Assembly: GCA_032158125.1 (NCBI GenBank)
Contig: JASKOT010000011.1
Coordinates: 186,001-250,000 of the forward strand
Reading direction: 5' to 3'
Source of the DNA: Papiliotrema nemorosa
Taxonomy: Eukaryota; Basidiomycota; Tremellomycetes; Tremellales; Rhynchogastremaceae
Length of the DNA stretch: 64,000 bases
Each line of letters begins with the position of its first letter. Within the stretch, counting starts at the first letter, position 1. The notes under the pieces were generated by a model. It searched no databases and was not told the origin of the DNA. It saw only the letters and a list, made by a program, of their open reading frames with translations. This document shows, in pieces, positions 44,998 through 56,140 of the stretch. Both the position numbers and the translations under genes were made by a program.

Positions 44998-45451
44998 ACT
45001 GAAGCGTCCTGGTTGCAATAGAAGTCTGTTCATCATTAATATGGCTAAGCCTCGCCGTCATGATCTGTACGATACTTGTACACATCATATATGTTTTATG
45101 TATCCCGCTTTCCCGTTCTTCACAATGGCGATTCTGGCACCGCTTCCTGATACGGGTGGGTGTCATGGGGCACCAAGGGGAGATGGCCGGTTATCAATTG
45201 GGTGGCAAATTACCCAAAGAGGCAATATCGCTTCTTCCGGGGCACACGACCCCCCCACTAGCCGGAGGTGCGCGATAGCATCGATAGCATCCCAACGACG
45301 ACTCATCATCCCCCCCGTCCTTGTTATCTCTCACCTCTACTCTGCTATCATTCCCCAACACACACAGCATAGCATTTCATCTCGACGGCATCTCTCTACC
45401 ATCGTTGTACAGCCCCAGATCTCATTGTAGCACCCTTTTGTAGCCCTCACC
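44998..45451. other. Intergenic: Rab5 3' flank and fungalysin promoter
   Basis: 454 bases. The right part is CA/CT-rich leader. No TATA box was recognised. Confidence 0.45.
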
Positions 45452-48228
45452 ATGCGCACGACGGCGCTGATCACCCTGCTCCCCTTCTTAGCAGGCATTG
45501 CCACCGCCGCCCCTTCCCCATCTCATCGATCAACCCACCCTGTCCGCAAGTCGCTGTCATTCGGACCTAGTCACCCCCACGCGTCTTTCGAGGCGCTTGA
45601 TTTGCCTCCAGTGCCGGAAGTCGGACTGGCTGAGCTGGTAGAGCCCAAGGAGGCCGCCGAACGCTTCTTGGTAGATAAGCTCGGGTCGGCTGACAGCTTC
45701 TATATTCGATCTGATGTGAGTGATCTACCACTGGCTTAACTTGAGCTGACTGTCAGACCTACACGGACAAATCGACTGGTGTCACTCATGTCTACGCCAG
45801 GCAGATCTTAAACGGTCTAGAAGTGTCCGATGGTGACATCAACCTCAACATCGACGCTCACGGACGCGTGATCTCTTGGGGTAGCTCTTTCCACCCAGGA
45901 GATGCTCCTTCTCTCGACGCGAACAGTGTCCGATCCACCGAGACGAGCCGGCTCTGTACCACGCTCGAGAATACCATTGATGCCCACAAGACCGAGCTCA
46001 TCGCCCAATCCGGATCTACGGGAGCGTGGGGATTGGTCAAGTCTGCCGCTCAGGTCATCCTTCCCGGTCTTATCCCTGACTCTGCACCTCAAGACTCTCA
46101 CGCGGTCGCACAAGCCGAGTCCAATATCGCAAAGACTCAGCAACACTACGATGCCATTTGCAACAAGCCGACCGCCAAATCGCAAATGATGTATCCGGTC
46201 GACGCCCTCTTGCACCTCTTGCCCCGTATTCACCCTGATAACGGGTTCAAATCCGACTTGAGCGCCGACGACTTTTCCTCGATGCCTCAACATCACTTGA
46301 CACCCAAACCCGCCCCGGCCGAACCTGCTACCGAGATCATCACCGGACCCGGATTGGCCAAGGCCGGCGTAGTTAGCGACATTCCTGCTCGGCTGATGTA
46401 CACCCAGACCAGCGACGGGGAGCCTCGAATGGTGTGGAAATTCGAGGTGGAGATGAAGGATAGCTGGTACGAGGCGTACGTCGACGTTCAGAGTGGAGAC
46501 CTGCTCAGGATCGTCGACTGGGCCAACGACTACACCTGGCACATTGGAAAGAAAGGGCAAGAGGCTGGCATGCTCAAAGGTGGTGGACAGAAACCCCTCC
46601 CTGCGCCGCCCAAGAAGGTTGAGCCTTACACTTATCAAATCTTCCCATGGGGTGCGTCTAGGGAAGCAAGACGTACAATAGACTGATTTCAGGTATCAAC
46701 GACCCCTCGACCGGTAACTTGTCCATCGTAACCGAACCATGGGACAAGGTCGCGTCTCCTTGGGGATGGCATCAAGTTCCCACCAATGACAACCCCTGGA
46801 CTGGTCAGCATTTGCCCGGAATGAATGTCACCAAGAACGCCACCACATTCCACACCACTATTGGAAACAACATTATCGCTCATGAAGATTGGGAGGGTCA
46901 GAACAACTACCTGCTCAACTACCGACCAGTCAATCAGAGCTTGTCCTTCATCTACGACTACGGAGAGCCTGATGGTCTTGCCCCCAAGGAGTACATTGAC
47001 TTTGTCGTGACACAACTGTTCTACACCAGCAACGTATATCACGATTTGGTGTATCGTCTCGGATTCGACGAGCTTGCTGGAAACTTCCAGTTGAGCAACT
47101 TTGACAAGGGCGGTCGAGGCGGCGACCCCGTCATCGCCAATGCGCAAGATGGAAGCGGCTACAACAATGCAAACTTCAGTGAGTGAATCAATATCTTGGA
47201 ATCTCAGCTGACATTCAGTGACTCCGTGAGTCTAGATCGACATAGTCAAAGCAAGTTTCCTTACTGATGACAGTCCTGACGGAACATCTGGTCGAATGCG
47301 AATGTACGTCTGGGACACTGCTACACCTTACCGAGATGGCGACATCGAGGCTGGCATTGTGGTACGTACTGGACAAGGTGGCGCGAGCGTAGCTCACCTG
47401 CAGATCCACGAGCTTTCACACGGTCTGTCTACCCGAATCACTGGTGGTCCGATGAACAGTGGATGTCTCGGATACGGAGAGGCTGGAGGAATGGGTGAGG
47501 GTTGGGGAGATGCTCTCGCCACTTTGATCCGACAGGTCGAGGAGCACAAGCGATTCGGGTGAGTCGGCGTATATATCTATGTAACTTCTGCTGACATCCA
47601 GCAACGGAACAGACGTCTTCAGTATGGGCGCTTGGGCCGCCAATCGAGTCCAAGGTATTCGAAACTTTGAATACAGCACCAACTCTACCACCAATCCCTC
47701 GACTTATAAGACCCTTGACAAGGTGAGCGATAGATTGCCGATATTCTTTGCAATAGCTCATGACAGCCCGGATACTGGGGCGTTCACGCTATCGGAGAGG
47801 TTTGGGCCGAGTTCCTCTTCGTCATGTCGCAACGATTGGTCGAAAAGTACGGATTCTCCACCACTCTATTCCCGCCTACCAACACTTCCGAGCCCAACGA
47901 CTATTACACCAAGACTGCTGACGAGTCGTTTGACGACTTTGGCAAACCTCTTCCTCTGATCCCCAAGCATGGTAACACACTCGCCATGCAGCTCATCATC
48001 GATGGTATGAAGCTCCAACCTTGTCGACCAAGTTTCTTCACCGCTCGAGACGCCATCATCCAGGCTGATCAGATCCGAACTGGGGGAGCCAATGCTTGTC
48101 TGATCTGGAAGGCGTTTGCCGAGCGAGGTCTGGGCTCTGATGCCAGCGTCATTGGACAGACTCCGTGGGGCGGAGGAGTCCGAAACGACGGTCATAAGAT
48201 TCCCTCAAAGGTCTGTAAGAAGGAGTAG
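45452..48228 (+). CDS. Secreted M36 metalloprotease (fungalysin)
   Basis: Zinc endopeptidase secreted as a proenzyme. Eight exons (45452-45715, 45757-46651, 46693-47178, 47219-47225, 47274-47361, 47404-47558, 47602-47722, 47767-48228) give 825 aa. A signal peptide ([20 protein letters not shown]) is followed by an FTP-type propeptide ([20 protein letters not shown]) and the catalytic domain with the zinc motif [17 protein letters not shown] supplying the third ligand, and the M36 blocks. One exon is only 7 nt (47219-47225); it joins NF to PPDGTSGR, so the splice is supported by the conserved sequence. Related Cryptococcus enzymes (Mpr1) are secreted proteases. The C-terminus is Cys/Lys-rich. 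Confidence 0.92.
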
Positions 48229-48553
48229 AGGGTAGAAGTTAGAGCCTGAGGCCTGGCGTGTGGAGGCTGCGCATGTGCTTTACTTGTTTCTTGATTGTAG
48301 GCAATCATCTGATACCAGTATAGGGGGATATGTACGATAGGTTGTCATGTACGAATGCATTGTTGGAGCAAAGCGATCGCAAAGACGAGTGGAGGTTGTG
48401 AATTTGTTGACGGTAGAATGACATCAGCTGAGTGAAGATGACAGGTCGCTGGAATCACCTCGTTTTACTGGAATCGATGATTTGGGATGCATTGACATCC
48501 TCACCTTTCAACGTCGCTGCACCAAGACCATTGGCAGGTTGATTTTGTACACA
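48229..48553. other. Intergenic: fungalysin 3' flank and isomerase promoter
   Basis: 325 bases. No gene was recognised. Confidence 0.4.
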
Positions 48554-50205
48554 ATGACAGACTCCAGGATCTTTCGACTGAAATGCGAGCCCAACAATTA
48601 TCCTTGCAAGTCGCTCGATACTCTGACCGGTGGACACGGCTGACGAGCAGGGGGAGAAGTGGGACATGACTCTTTAGCTGCAGTGATGGCTCAAGAAGCG
48701 AGTGGAGATATCACCATTGATCCAAAAGAGCCTTATGCAGAGGTGCGACCATCCATCTCCCCTCACCATCGGCCCTTCGCCATTGGTCCTACCATCGGAC
48801 TCGACTAATTCCAGCTCTGGATGGGAACTCACCCAAATAATCCCGCTCATCTCTTCTCTTCCCCCAACACACTCCTTTCAGACCATATCGCCAAGAACCC
48901 CGAGCTTCTAGGAGAGGCCAAGAAGTTTCCAGCGCGATACCCGAATAAGAACGATAAAGGGGAAGAGTTCGGGGGGAAGGGTCATATACCATTCTTGTTC
49001 AAGATTTTGACTTGTAAACAGGCTCTACCATTACAGATTCATCCGAATGTCGAGCTTGCCAAGAAGCTGCACCAAGAGGATCCGGAGCAATTCCCCGAGT
49101 GAGTCTTCCACTGCCTAGGGGGTGCCCCATGGCTCCTCCCGAGTTTTGACCTTGAGTGTGCGGGGGGACTTATGCTGAGGGTAGTACCAATCACAAACCC
49201 GAGATTGCCGTTTGTCTATCAGACCGATTCCTAGGTTTTGCAGGCCTTCGACCCGTCTCTCAATCTCGAGCGCTTATCTCTTCCACACCGGAGATCCAAT
49301 CTCTCCCTGAAAACGTCGTCAAGGCCGTCAAGACTTATACCGACAGTAAAGACGGGACAATTCAGACTAAAGAATCTGACTGGGAGAAACTCAGAAATGT
49401 CTTTGAAGCGTTCATCTCTATGGAAGGGGATCAAGTATCGTCTGCCGTCGATACGTTTGTGGAGCGTGTACGGAAAGAAGGCCAAGAGGCGTTTGGGATC
49501 AAGGGTGAGATTGAGCAGGATGACAAGGCGAGGCTTGTCGAAGCGACAAAGCTGCTGGATGAGTATTACCCCGGCGATGGGTCCATGTTCACTTCGCTGT
49601 GAGTCTTTCCACATGCAAGGGGAAAGGGCTAATGAGGAGGCTCTTGATGAATCTGGTAGAGCTGCACAAGGGGGAAGGGATGTACGTCGGCGCCGATGGC
49701 CCACACGCTTGGCTCTGCGGAGGTGGGCAATAATATCTCTTATCGAGTATGGTCTGACAGTCCAGAAATCGTCGAGCTCATGGCGGCAAGTGACAATGTC
49801 CTCAATGTCGGCTTTACCCCAGACAAAAACTCGACATCCCTCGTTGCTAAGACCATCACCGCCAAACCACAGTCCATCCCCGAGATCAGGCTCAAACATG
49901 AGCTCTATCACAAGGGTATCAAGGGCAACACTACCGTCTATACAGTTCCATTCGAGGAGTTTTCAATCTTGCAGATCAAAGGTGAAGAAACTCTGAAGCC
50001 AATCACTGGCCCAGGTGTCGCCATTGTGGTCAAATCCGACGGTACGACCATCTCGGGTGATTCGTTGAAGGATGCGAAGGCGCCCAAGGGGAGTGCCTGG
50101 TTTGTTGGAGCTGGTACAGAGCTGCAGGTGGGAGGAGACGGAGAGGTCTGGATGGCGTTTTATGATGGCGATGCAAAGTCGGCCGATGAGGTGGGAAAGC
50201 AGTAG
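48554..50205 (+). CDS. Mannose-6-phosphate isomerase (type I, Man1/Pmi40)
   Basis: Interconverts fructose-6-P and mannose-6-P, feeding GDP-mannose for glycans and capsule-type polymers. Exons 48554-48605, 48651-48742, 48815-49098, 49185-49598, 49640-49722 and 49766-50205 give 454 aa. Zinc and active-site elements: [15 protein letters not shown] and GADGPHAWL. The start [20 protein letters not shown] is typical. Intron 1 uses a GC donor (T|GCAAGT) that restores the Trp in YPWG; a GT donor does not fit. The last acceptor (TCCAG|AAATC) was chosen because it gives [15 protein letters not shown]. Confidence 0.92.
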
Positions 50206-50358
50206 ATCGGTGGAAGTTCAAGCAGTATCAGTGTAGCGTTATATACAACTTGCATGAACCATCTTTGTCACTTACAACGACTCACTATGACCCTTGTTTC
50301 GTCCAGTACTTGTAGGATGGTTGGGGGAGAGAATCTCCACATCGCTCAATCTCGCGTG

Positions 50359-51283
50359 TCATCCTCGCAGTGCCATCTTAAACACCTCTACGGCATTGTC
50401 TTCCTCTGCAACATCAGCTCTCACAGTACGGTACTGATAGTCGAAACCCACCCTGGAGCTGCTTTTCGATGGTCGCCATACATCCCTTTCTGACCTTTTC
50501 CACCTCTCCCGCGTACTTTTCCAAATCCGCATAGTGTTTCTCCACAGTGTCATGAGTCTCTTTATCGAGCACCTCCACTTCTTTCCAAGCCTCCATGACG
50601 ATCTTGTCCTGTTTGGCGATATCTTCGAGTAGCACCGAGTAGATCTCAGCGCTATTGTCAGTCAAGGATAGTTATAATGACGTTAGGGGCGTACATCTCG
50701 GAAGGGTGAGTAGTCTCGATCATATGTCGTGCTCGGGTCATCTGGGATTAGCTTCGGATGACCAGGGGGATGTGTCACGGGATGGCCTATGAGTGCTCGA
50801 GATGGGCAGTTGGATAAGAAGGAATGCAGAAGAGGACTTCAGGAGGGGAAGGAGAACCCACAATATCCTCGCAATGCTTCCCCGCTCGCGACACGCACTT
50901 CTCCGCTTCGGCCTGATGCTTGTTGTGCAGAGCCTCTAGACATCAGCACGTTGAGCCATAAGTCGGCAAAAGCATCAGAGGAGGGAAAGAGGCGTACTCT
51001 TCACAGCCTTGATCTTGCGCGTAGAGTAGCTGTCGATACTGAGAATCAGCTCGGTCTCCCAGTATCACTGAGCGAGGTGCATATCATGAACTCGCCTCGT
51101 GTTGGCCTCATCATGGTCATCTTCGTCATCGTAACCTTCTTCCTCCACTGCACTTTTCAAATCGTCCGAGGAAGGGTCCTGCTTGGTTGTCCTGGCCTTG
51201 AGTTGACGGGAAGGCGCGACAGGCTTGGTCTTGGTTCTGGCGGTAGGCTTTGGCTTGACGGGTGCTCGAGGTTGTCTAGCCAT
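50359..51283 (-). CDS. Small helical protein with basic N-terminus (unknown)
   Basis: Six exons (51283-51096, 51038-50998, 50935-50862, 50741-50695, 50651-50452, 50405-50359) give 198 aa. The N-terminus is Pro/Lys/Arg-rich (QPRAPVKPKPTARTKTKP), followed by an acidic run (EEEGYDDEDDHDE). The rest is helical with heptad features (LHNKHQAEAEKCVSR, MEAWKEVEVLDKETHDTV, YADLEKYAGEVEKVRKG). The first intron appears to use a GC donor (AG|GCGAGT), because only it keeps phase with the next exon. Family not recognised. A kinetochore or chromosome-associated subunit would fit a basic tail plus coiled coil, but that is a guess. The gene ends convergent with the isomerase gene. Confidence 0.55.
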
Positions 51284-52043
51284 GGTGTTGAAGGTCAATC
51301 CAAATCAGATGAGGTATCGATGGTCAACGTGAGACGCGCGTCGGTAATAGACGCATGTGTAACTTAGCCAAAGGAAGGTAGGTGGTCAGTGCGCTTCGCC
51401 CAGAAGATCCCATCACCGCACCTCCGTCAGGACCCATCGACCAGAGCAAGGCCATGTCTTCCAGACCATGCGATACAAAGGACATCGAGGTACGGTCACA
51501 CCAGGGACAGGATTGCCTTAGCACCGGATGCAGAATTGAGAAGAGCGAGTGTCCATCGAGCCAAAGGAGGGTGCGAGGCAATGTGGGATGATTAGCTTCG
51601 ATCTCCTTGGGTCCAGGTCACCTTTTTCTTGCAACCTCCCATTGACACCTCACACTTGTATCCTTTCGACTTCTTTCATTCTCCCATCGACCTCGACGGA
51701 CATTCTTGCGATACCCTCTGCCCTCTCCTCGATATCACAGCTACTCATCGATTGAGTAGGATCGGCGACAAAAGACCGGTCTAGCTTACTGGACACTCGA
51801 CCGCGCGTCTGGCTCACACGAGCCTCCTCAACTACCACCATCCCGACTTGTCCATACCCCTCAGAATCCGCCCTTCAACACATTCCACCCTATTCATTCT
51901 CCGACACCATCTCCCTCTTGACATCGACTCGTCGTCTGGATGCACAGCAGGTAGCCCTTCGCTACATTTCGTCTCATCTCCTTCCACCTTGTGCCCGCTT
52001 CCGCCCTCCCTTTACTCTTTCAGAAACCCTTACTGATCTGCAT
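51284..52043. other. Intergenic: divergent promoter of the unknown gene and Ras
   Basis: 760 bases. The right 400 bases are strongly CT-rich (CTTTCGACTTCTTTCATTC, CCATCTCCCTCTTG), typical of a long Ras leader. No gene was recognised. Confidence 0.5.
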
Positions 52044-52938
52044 CATGGTATGTCTAGATATCTCAATTTCTCCTCGGACTGAATGATCTCGCCGCCGCAA
52101 TCACGCAAAGCTGACAAATAGCCCGCACCTCGGATGCTATTCAAGATCACGGTGCTGGGAGATGGTGGTGTAGGCAAGACGGCACTGACCGTCCAAGTGG
52201 GTGCTCCATTCTCGAATTGAAAGCAGGCACTGACGACAGTTTACCATGTCCTCATTTGTGGAGACGTACGACCCGACAATCGAAGATTGTTATAGAAAAC
52301 AATGGGTCGTAGATGACCAACCGTGCCTGTTGGAGGTACTAGACACCGCTGGTCAAGGTGAGTCACTTACACTCCTGCACAACAATCACAGCTGATTACC
52401 AGAGGAGTACACTGCTCTTCGTGATCAGTGGATCAGGTACGCTCCTTTCTCCCATCTGCATTCCGACTTTGACTAACGATTCAGAGATGGTGAGGGTTTC
52501 CTCATCGTCTACTCTATATGTAATCGATCGACATTCGAGCGTGTCGAACGAATCATCGAGCGCGTCATGCGTGTCAAAGACGAGCTCGCAACGCCCACCT
52601 CCCCCACTTCCCCCTACTCCCACGCCTCCTCTCCCTACGGCACACCCGGCTACCCCTCCCCCGCTCGAGCCCGCATACCGATAGTCATAGTCGGTAACAA
52701 GCGGGACATGTACAATGCCCGGGAAGTCTCGACGGAGGAAGGGAGGATGTTGGCACAACGGATGGGATGCGAGTTTTTCGAAGCGAGTGCAAAACTCAAC
52801 TCGAACGTGGAGCAGGCGTTTAAAGCTGCAGTGAGGGGGATAAAGGGGTACAAGGCGGGTAGCACTGGAGGGAGGACAAGTGGACAGACGGGAGCAGCAC
52901 CCCGGAGAAAGAAGAACAAGGGGTGTGTGATATTATAG
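52044..52938 (+). CDS. Ras GTPase (RasB/Ras2-like) with Ser/Pro insert
   Basis: Small GTPase. Five exons (52044-52046, 52122-52196, 52240-52357, 52403-52436, 52485-52938) give 227 aa. The G boxes are [15 protein letters not shown], effector [31 protein letters not shown] and EASAKL. It ends [11 protein letters not shown], a polybasic region plus a CAAX box with Leu, which favours geranylgeranylation. Exon 1 is only the ATG. Between switch II and NKRD a Ser/Pro/Thr-rich insert of about 25 residues ([20 protein letters not shown]) is present. [15 protein letters not shown] assigns it to the RasB/Ras2 group rather than Ras1. Confidence 0.85.
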
Positions 52939-53280
52939 GGGGAGGGATGCAGGGGATAGAAGTTTTAGAGGGCATGTCAATTGTCAAGCATCTTTATTCA
53001 TGTCATAGCTACGAACAACAGAAGGAGCAAAAGGAAATGGAACTCATAGCATCTTGTATCGTCTCACATGTTATTTCTGGGACCATGGTGATAGCACTCG
53101 TCCAGCAAGATTAGGATGCTTCCCAGATGAGTCTGAAGTCGTAGCGTTCGATTCGTTGCAGCTTTGCAGGGAAGTTCCAAGGATCGGTGCATTACATATC
53201 AGAGACGCTATAATAGAGAAGTAGCTACCTATATTCCAGACAACCAGTAGACGCCCGTGACTTCGACTCGACCCAAGACT
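52939..53280. other. Convergent intergenic region (Ras and Par32-like 3' flanks)
   Basis: 342 bases. No gene was recognised. Confidence 0.45.
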
Positions 53281-55210
53281 CTAATCCGCCTTTCTGTCTG
53301 AACTCTTCTCTCGAGCAGCCGCCCTGCTCAAACTTCGCATGACGTTGCCAAACAAGCCGTGTTGACCTCGACCTCGATCTTCATCATGACCGTGATGGCT
53401 CGGCTTATGGATATTACCTCCACCACCTCGACCGGACGATCGACCATGCTCCGAATCATGGGCGTGAACTTTGGCATAGGCTTCTCGTTCTTCCAAGGTG
53501 AGTTTAGACATGTCGACATTGTCTGGTCCAGGGACGGCAATGTTTCCTGCTCCACCTTTTCCGCTCGAGTGGCTGAATATTAGGAAGAGTCGTATGATGA
53601 TGAGGGTGACTCACGGCTTTCCAGCTTCTTCTGCGAGGTGCTTGGCTCGTACGTCCGACTCGTATTTTCGCTCCGCGGCGAGCTATTCTCAACACAAATC
53701 TTGCCACAGATAGATCAACACACCTTGGCCTCGTCGATCGAATCTCCATCCGTGTCATGCTCCTCTCGAATGTTTCCCCAACCACCTCGTCCTCCCGAAA
53801 TGTAAGCCTCGTGATGAGCAGTGGGGGCTGGCGCAGCAGCCGCTTCTCCGTTCCTCACGGCGGATCTCGACCTGGATTTGCTTCTAGACATGTTTCCCGC
53901 TCCTCCTCGTCCAGTCGAGTAGTTGCCTTGTGCTTGTCGACCTCGTTCTTCAGCTACGAGTCGTGCTTGAAGTGCATCCTCTTTTGCTTCGGCAATGGCA
54001 GTCTGAGGCCCTCGCGATGGTGATCGGATGTTGCCCGCTCCTCCTCGACCAGACGAGACCAGCTGAACATGAGCACCGAAGGGTGTACACGCTCGATGCG
54101 ACCTACTCTGTCTATCCTGTCTCGAGAGACATCTCGAACCTCTCTTCCTCGTTCTACACCATACGTGACATCCGGGTCGACTCCTCGACTGGCGGATCTG
54201 ACCAAGTTGCCCGCTCCGCCTCGTCCTGTTGACACCTATCATCAATTCTATGCACATTGACAAACACGCCAAACTCACGATAGGTTGTCTACCTCGACCT
54301 TCTTCCAATTGACTCATCCTGCCTAGATAGATGAATCAATATTGTTGGTCTCGTTGAATTGGTTGTATCCCGTCAAGATGGGAAGATCTCCATAAATCAG
54401 GGGGCGATGGGTAAACAGTCCTGAGCTCCCCAAGATTCAAAGGTTGATCGGACGGATGCGGCTGGGGTGGGTGGCAGTGGCGCAATGAAGATGGATGAGG
54501 AGATAACTTGTAGCTGGCCAATCGGGATGGAAGCCCAAAAGATGACGTGAAGGGAGAGAGCAAGATGGCCAAGCCTATTTCCCAACCAATAGTCAAGCAC
54601 TCTTGAGTAGACCCCCCAGATGTTCTTTTGCGGTATTGACGAGTAGGAAGCTGGATTGAGGGAGCAAAGGGAAGATAAGAGAGGGAGAGTGACGCAGAGG
54701 TCTCGACGCGCATTATGATTGGCTCCTTCCACTTCGCACCTATGTCTCCCCCCCTCCCTCAAAAATGGGACCCCTCGTTATCTCTCCAATCCCACGATAA
54801 GCACTTGTTGCCTCTCTCTCCTCTGCCCCATCCCCTCCCTTTAGGCCCGGAGACGGATCAAGCAAAAGCATAAACCCCCTGTCCACGCAACACGTCAAAG
54901 CAGTTTGACCGCAAACAGCCCTCTCATCATCCCCTTCGATCCCAGGACCAGGTCCCAACATCGCCCAACATGACACTAGAAGGGATGCTATCCTGAACGG
55001 TGACTCACCACTTAATGAAGGGCGCCTTTCAAAGCTTCCCGAAGAGTTCTCAGGCCGATTGGGTGATAGAGCTCGTTGAAATGCCGTCCGGATGGAACCA
55101 AACGTAGACGGCGCACTCGTGGTATTGGTAGAAGCCGAAACTTGCCTGTATACTTCTGGCCTGACTGGGGACGTGCCGGAAGGCGTGGGTGTGGCTTGTA
55201 CACTCGTCAT
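53281..55210 (-). CDS. Par32/Amu1-like repeat protein (DUF3602), divergent from an ammonium transporter
   Basis: Six exons (55210-55009, 54322-54279, 54235-54107, 54062-53724, 53682-53615, 53572-53281) give 357 aa. Six repeats of the G-R-G-G-x-G-N type are present: STGRGGAGNL, SSGRGGAGNI, STGRGGAGNM, SGGRGGWGNI, SSGKGGAGNI and SSGRGGGGNI. This is the hallmark of the DUF3602 family that includes yeast Par32/Amu1, which inhibits the Mep1 and Mep3 ammonium transporters when TORC1 is off. Between repeats are Ser/Arg-rich spacers rich in phosphorylatable residues. The first exon (MTSVQATPTPSGTSPVRPEV) is joined across a 686-nt intron that is unusually long here; the gene could instead begin at ATG 54317. 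The C-terminus is Arg/Lys-rich (SLSRAAAREKSSDRKAD). Confidence 0.75.
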
Positions 55211-55657
55211 GGTGGTTATGTATAGGTCAGAATGGTCGAGCTGAACGATGGGAAACGGGTTTTCACTGTTTTTTTCTCGCCAAGAAGCTCGTGTCGTGCT
55301 CCGGGATGAGTTTAGCCGGGTAGTCACAAGGTCATCCACAGTGCGAGTATTCTACACGACAGCATGCATCCATCGTTCACGCTTCACGAGTTTCAGCATA
55401 GCGTTCATGATGATCGAGCACAAGCCTATGCCCTGCTGCCACACGATCTGACATCGACCATCATATGCGTGGATCTGCCGACCTGTCTGCGTCTGCCCAG
55501 CTGCCCTGCGGCAGTTTCTCACACTCGATCCTCACGACCTTCCCATCGGCATCGCCATCATGACATGAGCCAAGGCGTATGGTCTCTCCCCAGCCAACGG
55601 AACAGACCGGAAAGCCTGAAAGCGGATGTGTAACGAACGCCAGACCCTCTCGAGCAG

Positions 55658-55664
55658 AGATAAG
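55658..55664 (+). promoter_or_regulatory. GATA-factor site (AGATAAG)
   Basis: Consensus for nitrogen-regulating GATA factors (HGATAR). First of three in 150 bp. Confidence 0.5.
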
Positions 55665-55713
55665 AGAATTCACCGTGTCGTCCAATGAAAACCACGGAAT
55701 GAGTGTGGCACAG

Positions 55714-55720
55714 AGATAAG
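55714..55720 (+). promoter_or_regulatory. GATA-factor site (AGATAAG)
   Basis: Second consensus site, 56 bp from the first. Confidence 0.5.
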
Positions 55721-55752
55721 ACCCCTTTGCTCTCGCCCCTGAGTATCATTGA

Positions 55753-55771
55753 CCCCCCCCCCCCCCCCCCC
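55753..55771 (+). repeat. Poly-C run, 19 bases
   Basis: GA-C19-TCAG between the second and third GATA sites. Homopolymer runs of this length are prone to slippage, so the length may vary. Confidence 0.8.
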
Positions 55772-55797
55772 TCAGCCAAGCCAGTCTCACATTCTTG

Positions 55798-55804
55798 CTT
55801 ATCT
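55798..55804 (-). promoter_or_regulatory. GATA-factor site (CTTATCT, minus strand AGATAAG)
   Basis: Third consensus site, in inverted orientation, 337 bp before the transporter start codon. Confidence 0.5.
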
Positions 55805-56140
55805 CTGCCTGTAAGGTAGTAACGCCAGGAAGAGAACGAGTCAAAACTGCAGCGCCCTCGTCCCTCCCCCAGACTCATCCCCTCCCCTTTCGTTTGCGAA
55901 ATTAAACACCCCCATTCGACCATCCGGTTGAACCAATCACAAGACAACAACAACTCTGTCCTGCCTCCCGCGCGAGTCCGAGTAAAGTTGCGAGATACCA
56001 AGAAGGCCAGCCAAGGGGATTGAAATCTCCGATATCGCCCCCTTTGTTACACATATAAACACGCTCCCGGACGCGCACCGACCGTCTTCCCCCCCATCTA
56101 CACCTCTTTTCCCTCTTTCCATTCCGACTAAACGGTAATC

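Larger units (their letters stand above)
55211..56140. promoter_or_regulatory. Divergent promoter between the Par32-like gene and the ammonium transporter
   Basis: 930 bases, head to head, without a supported gene. It contains three GATA-factor sites and a poly-C run (separate entries). Short frames on either strand have no family support. Confidence 0.65.
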
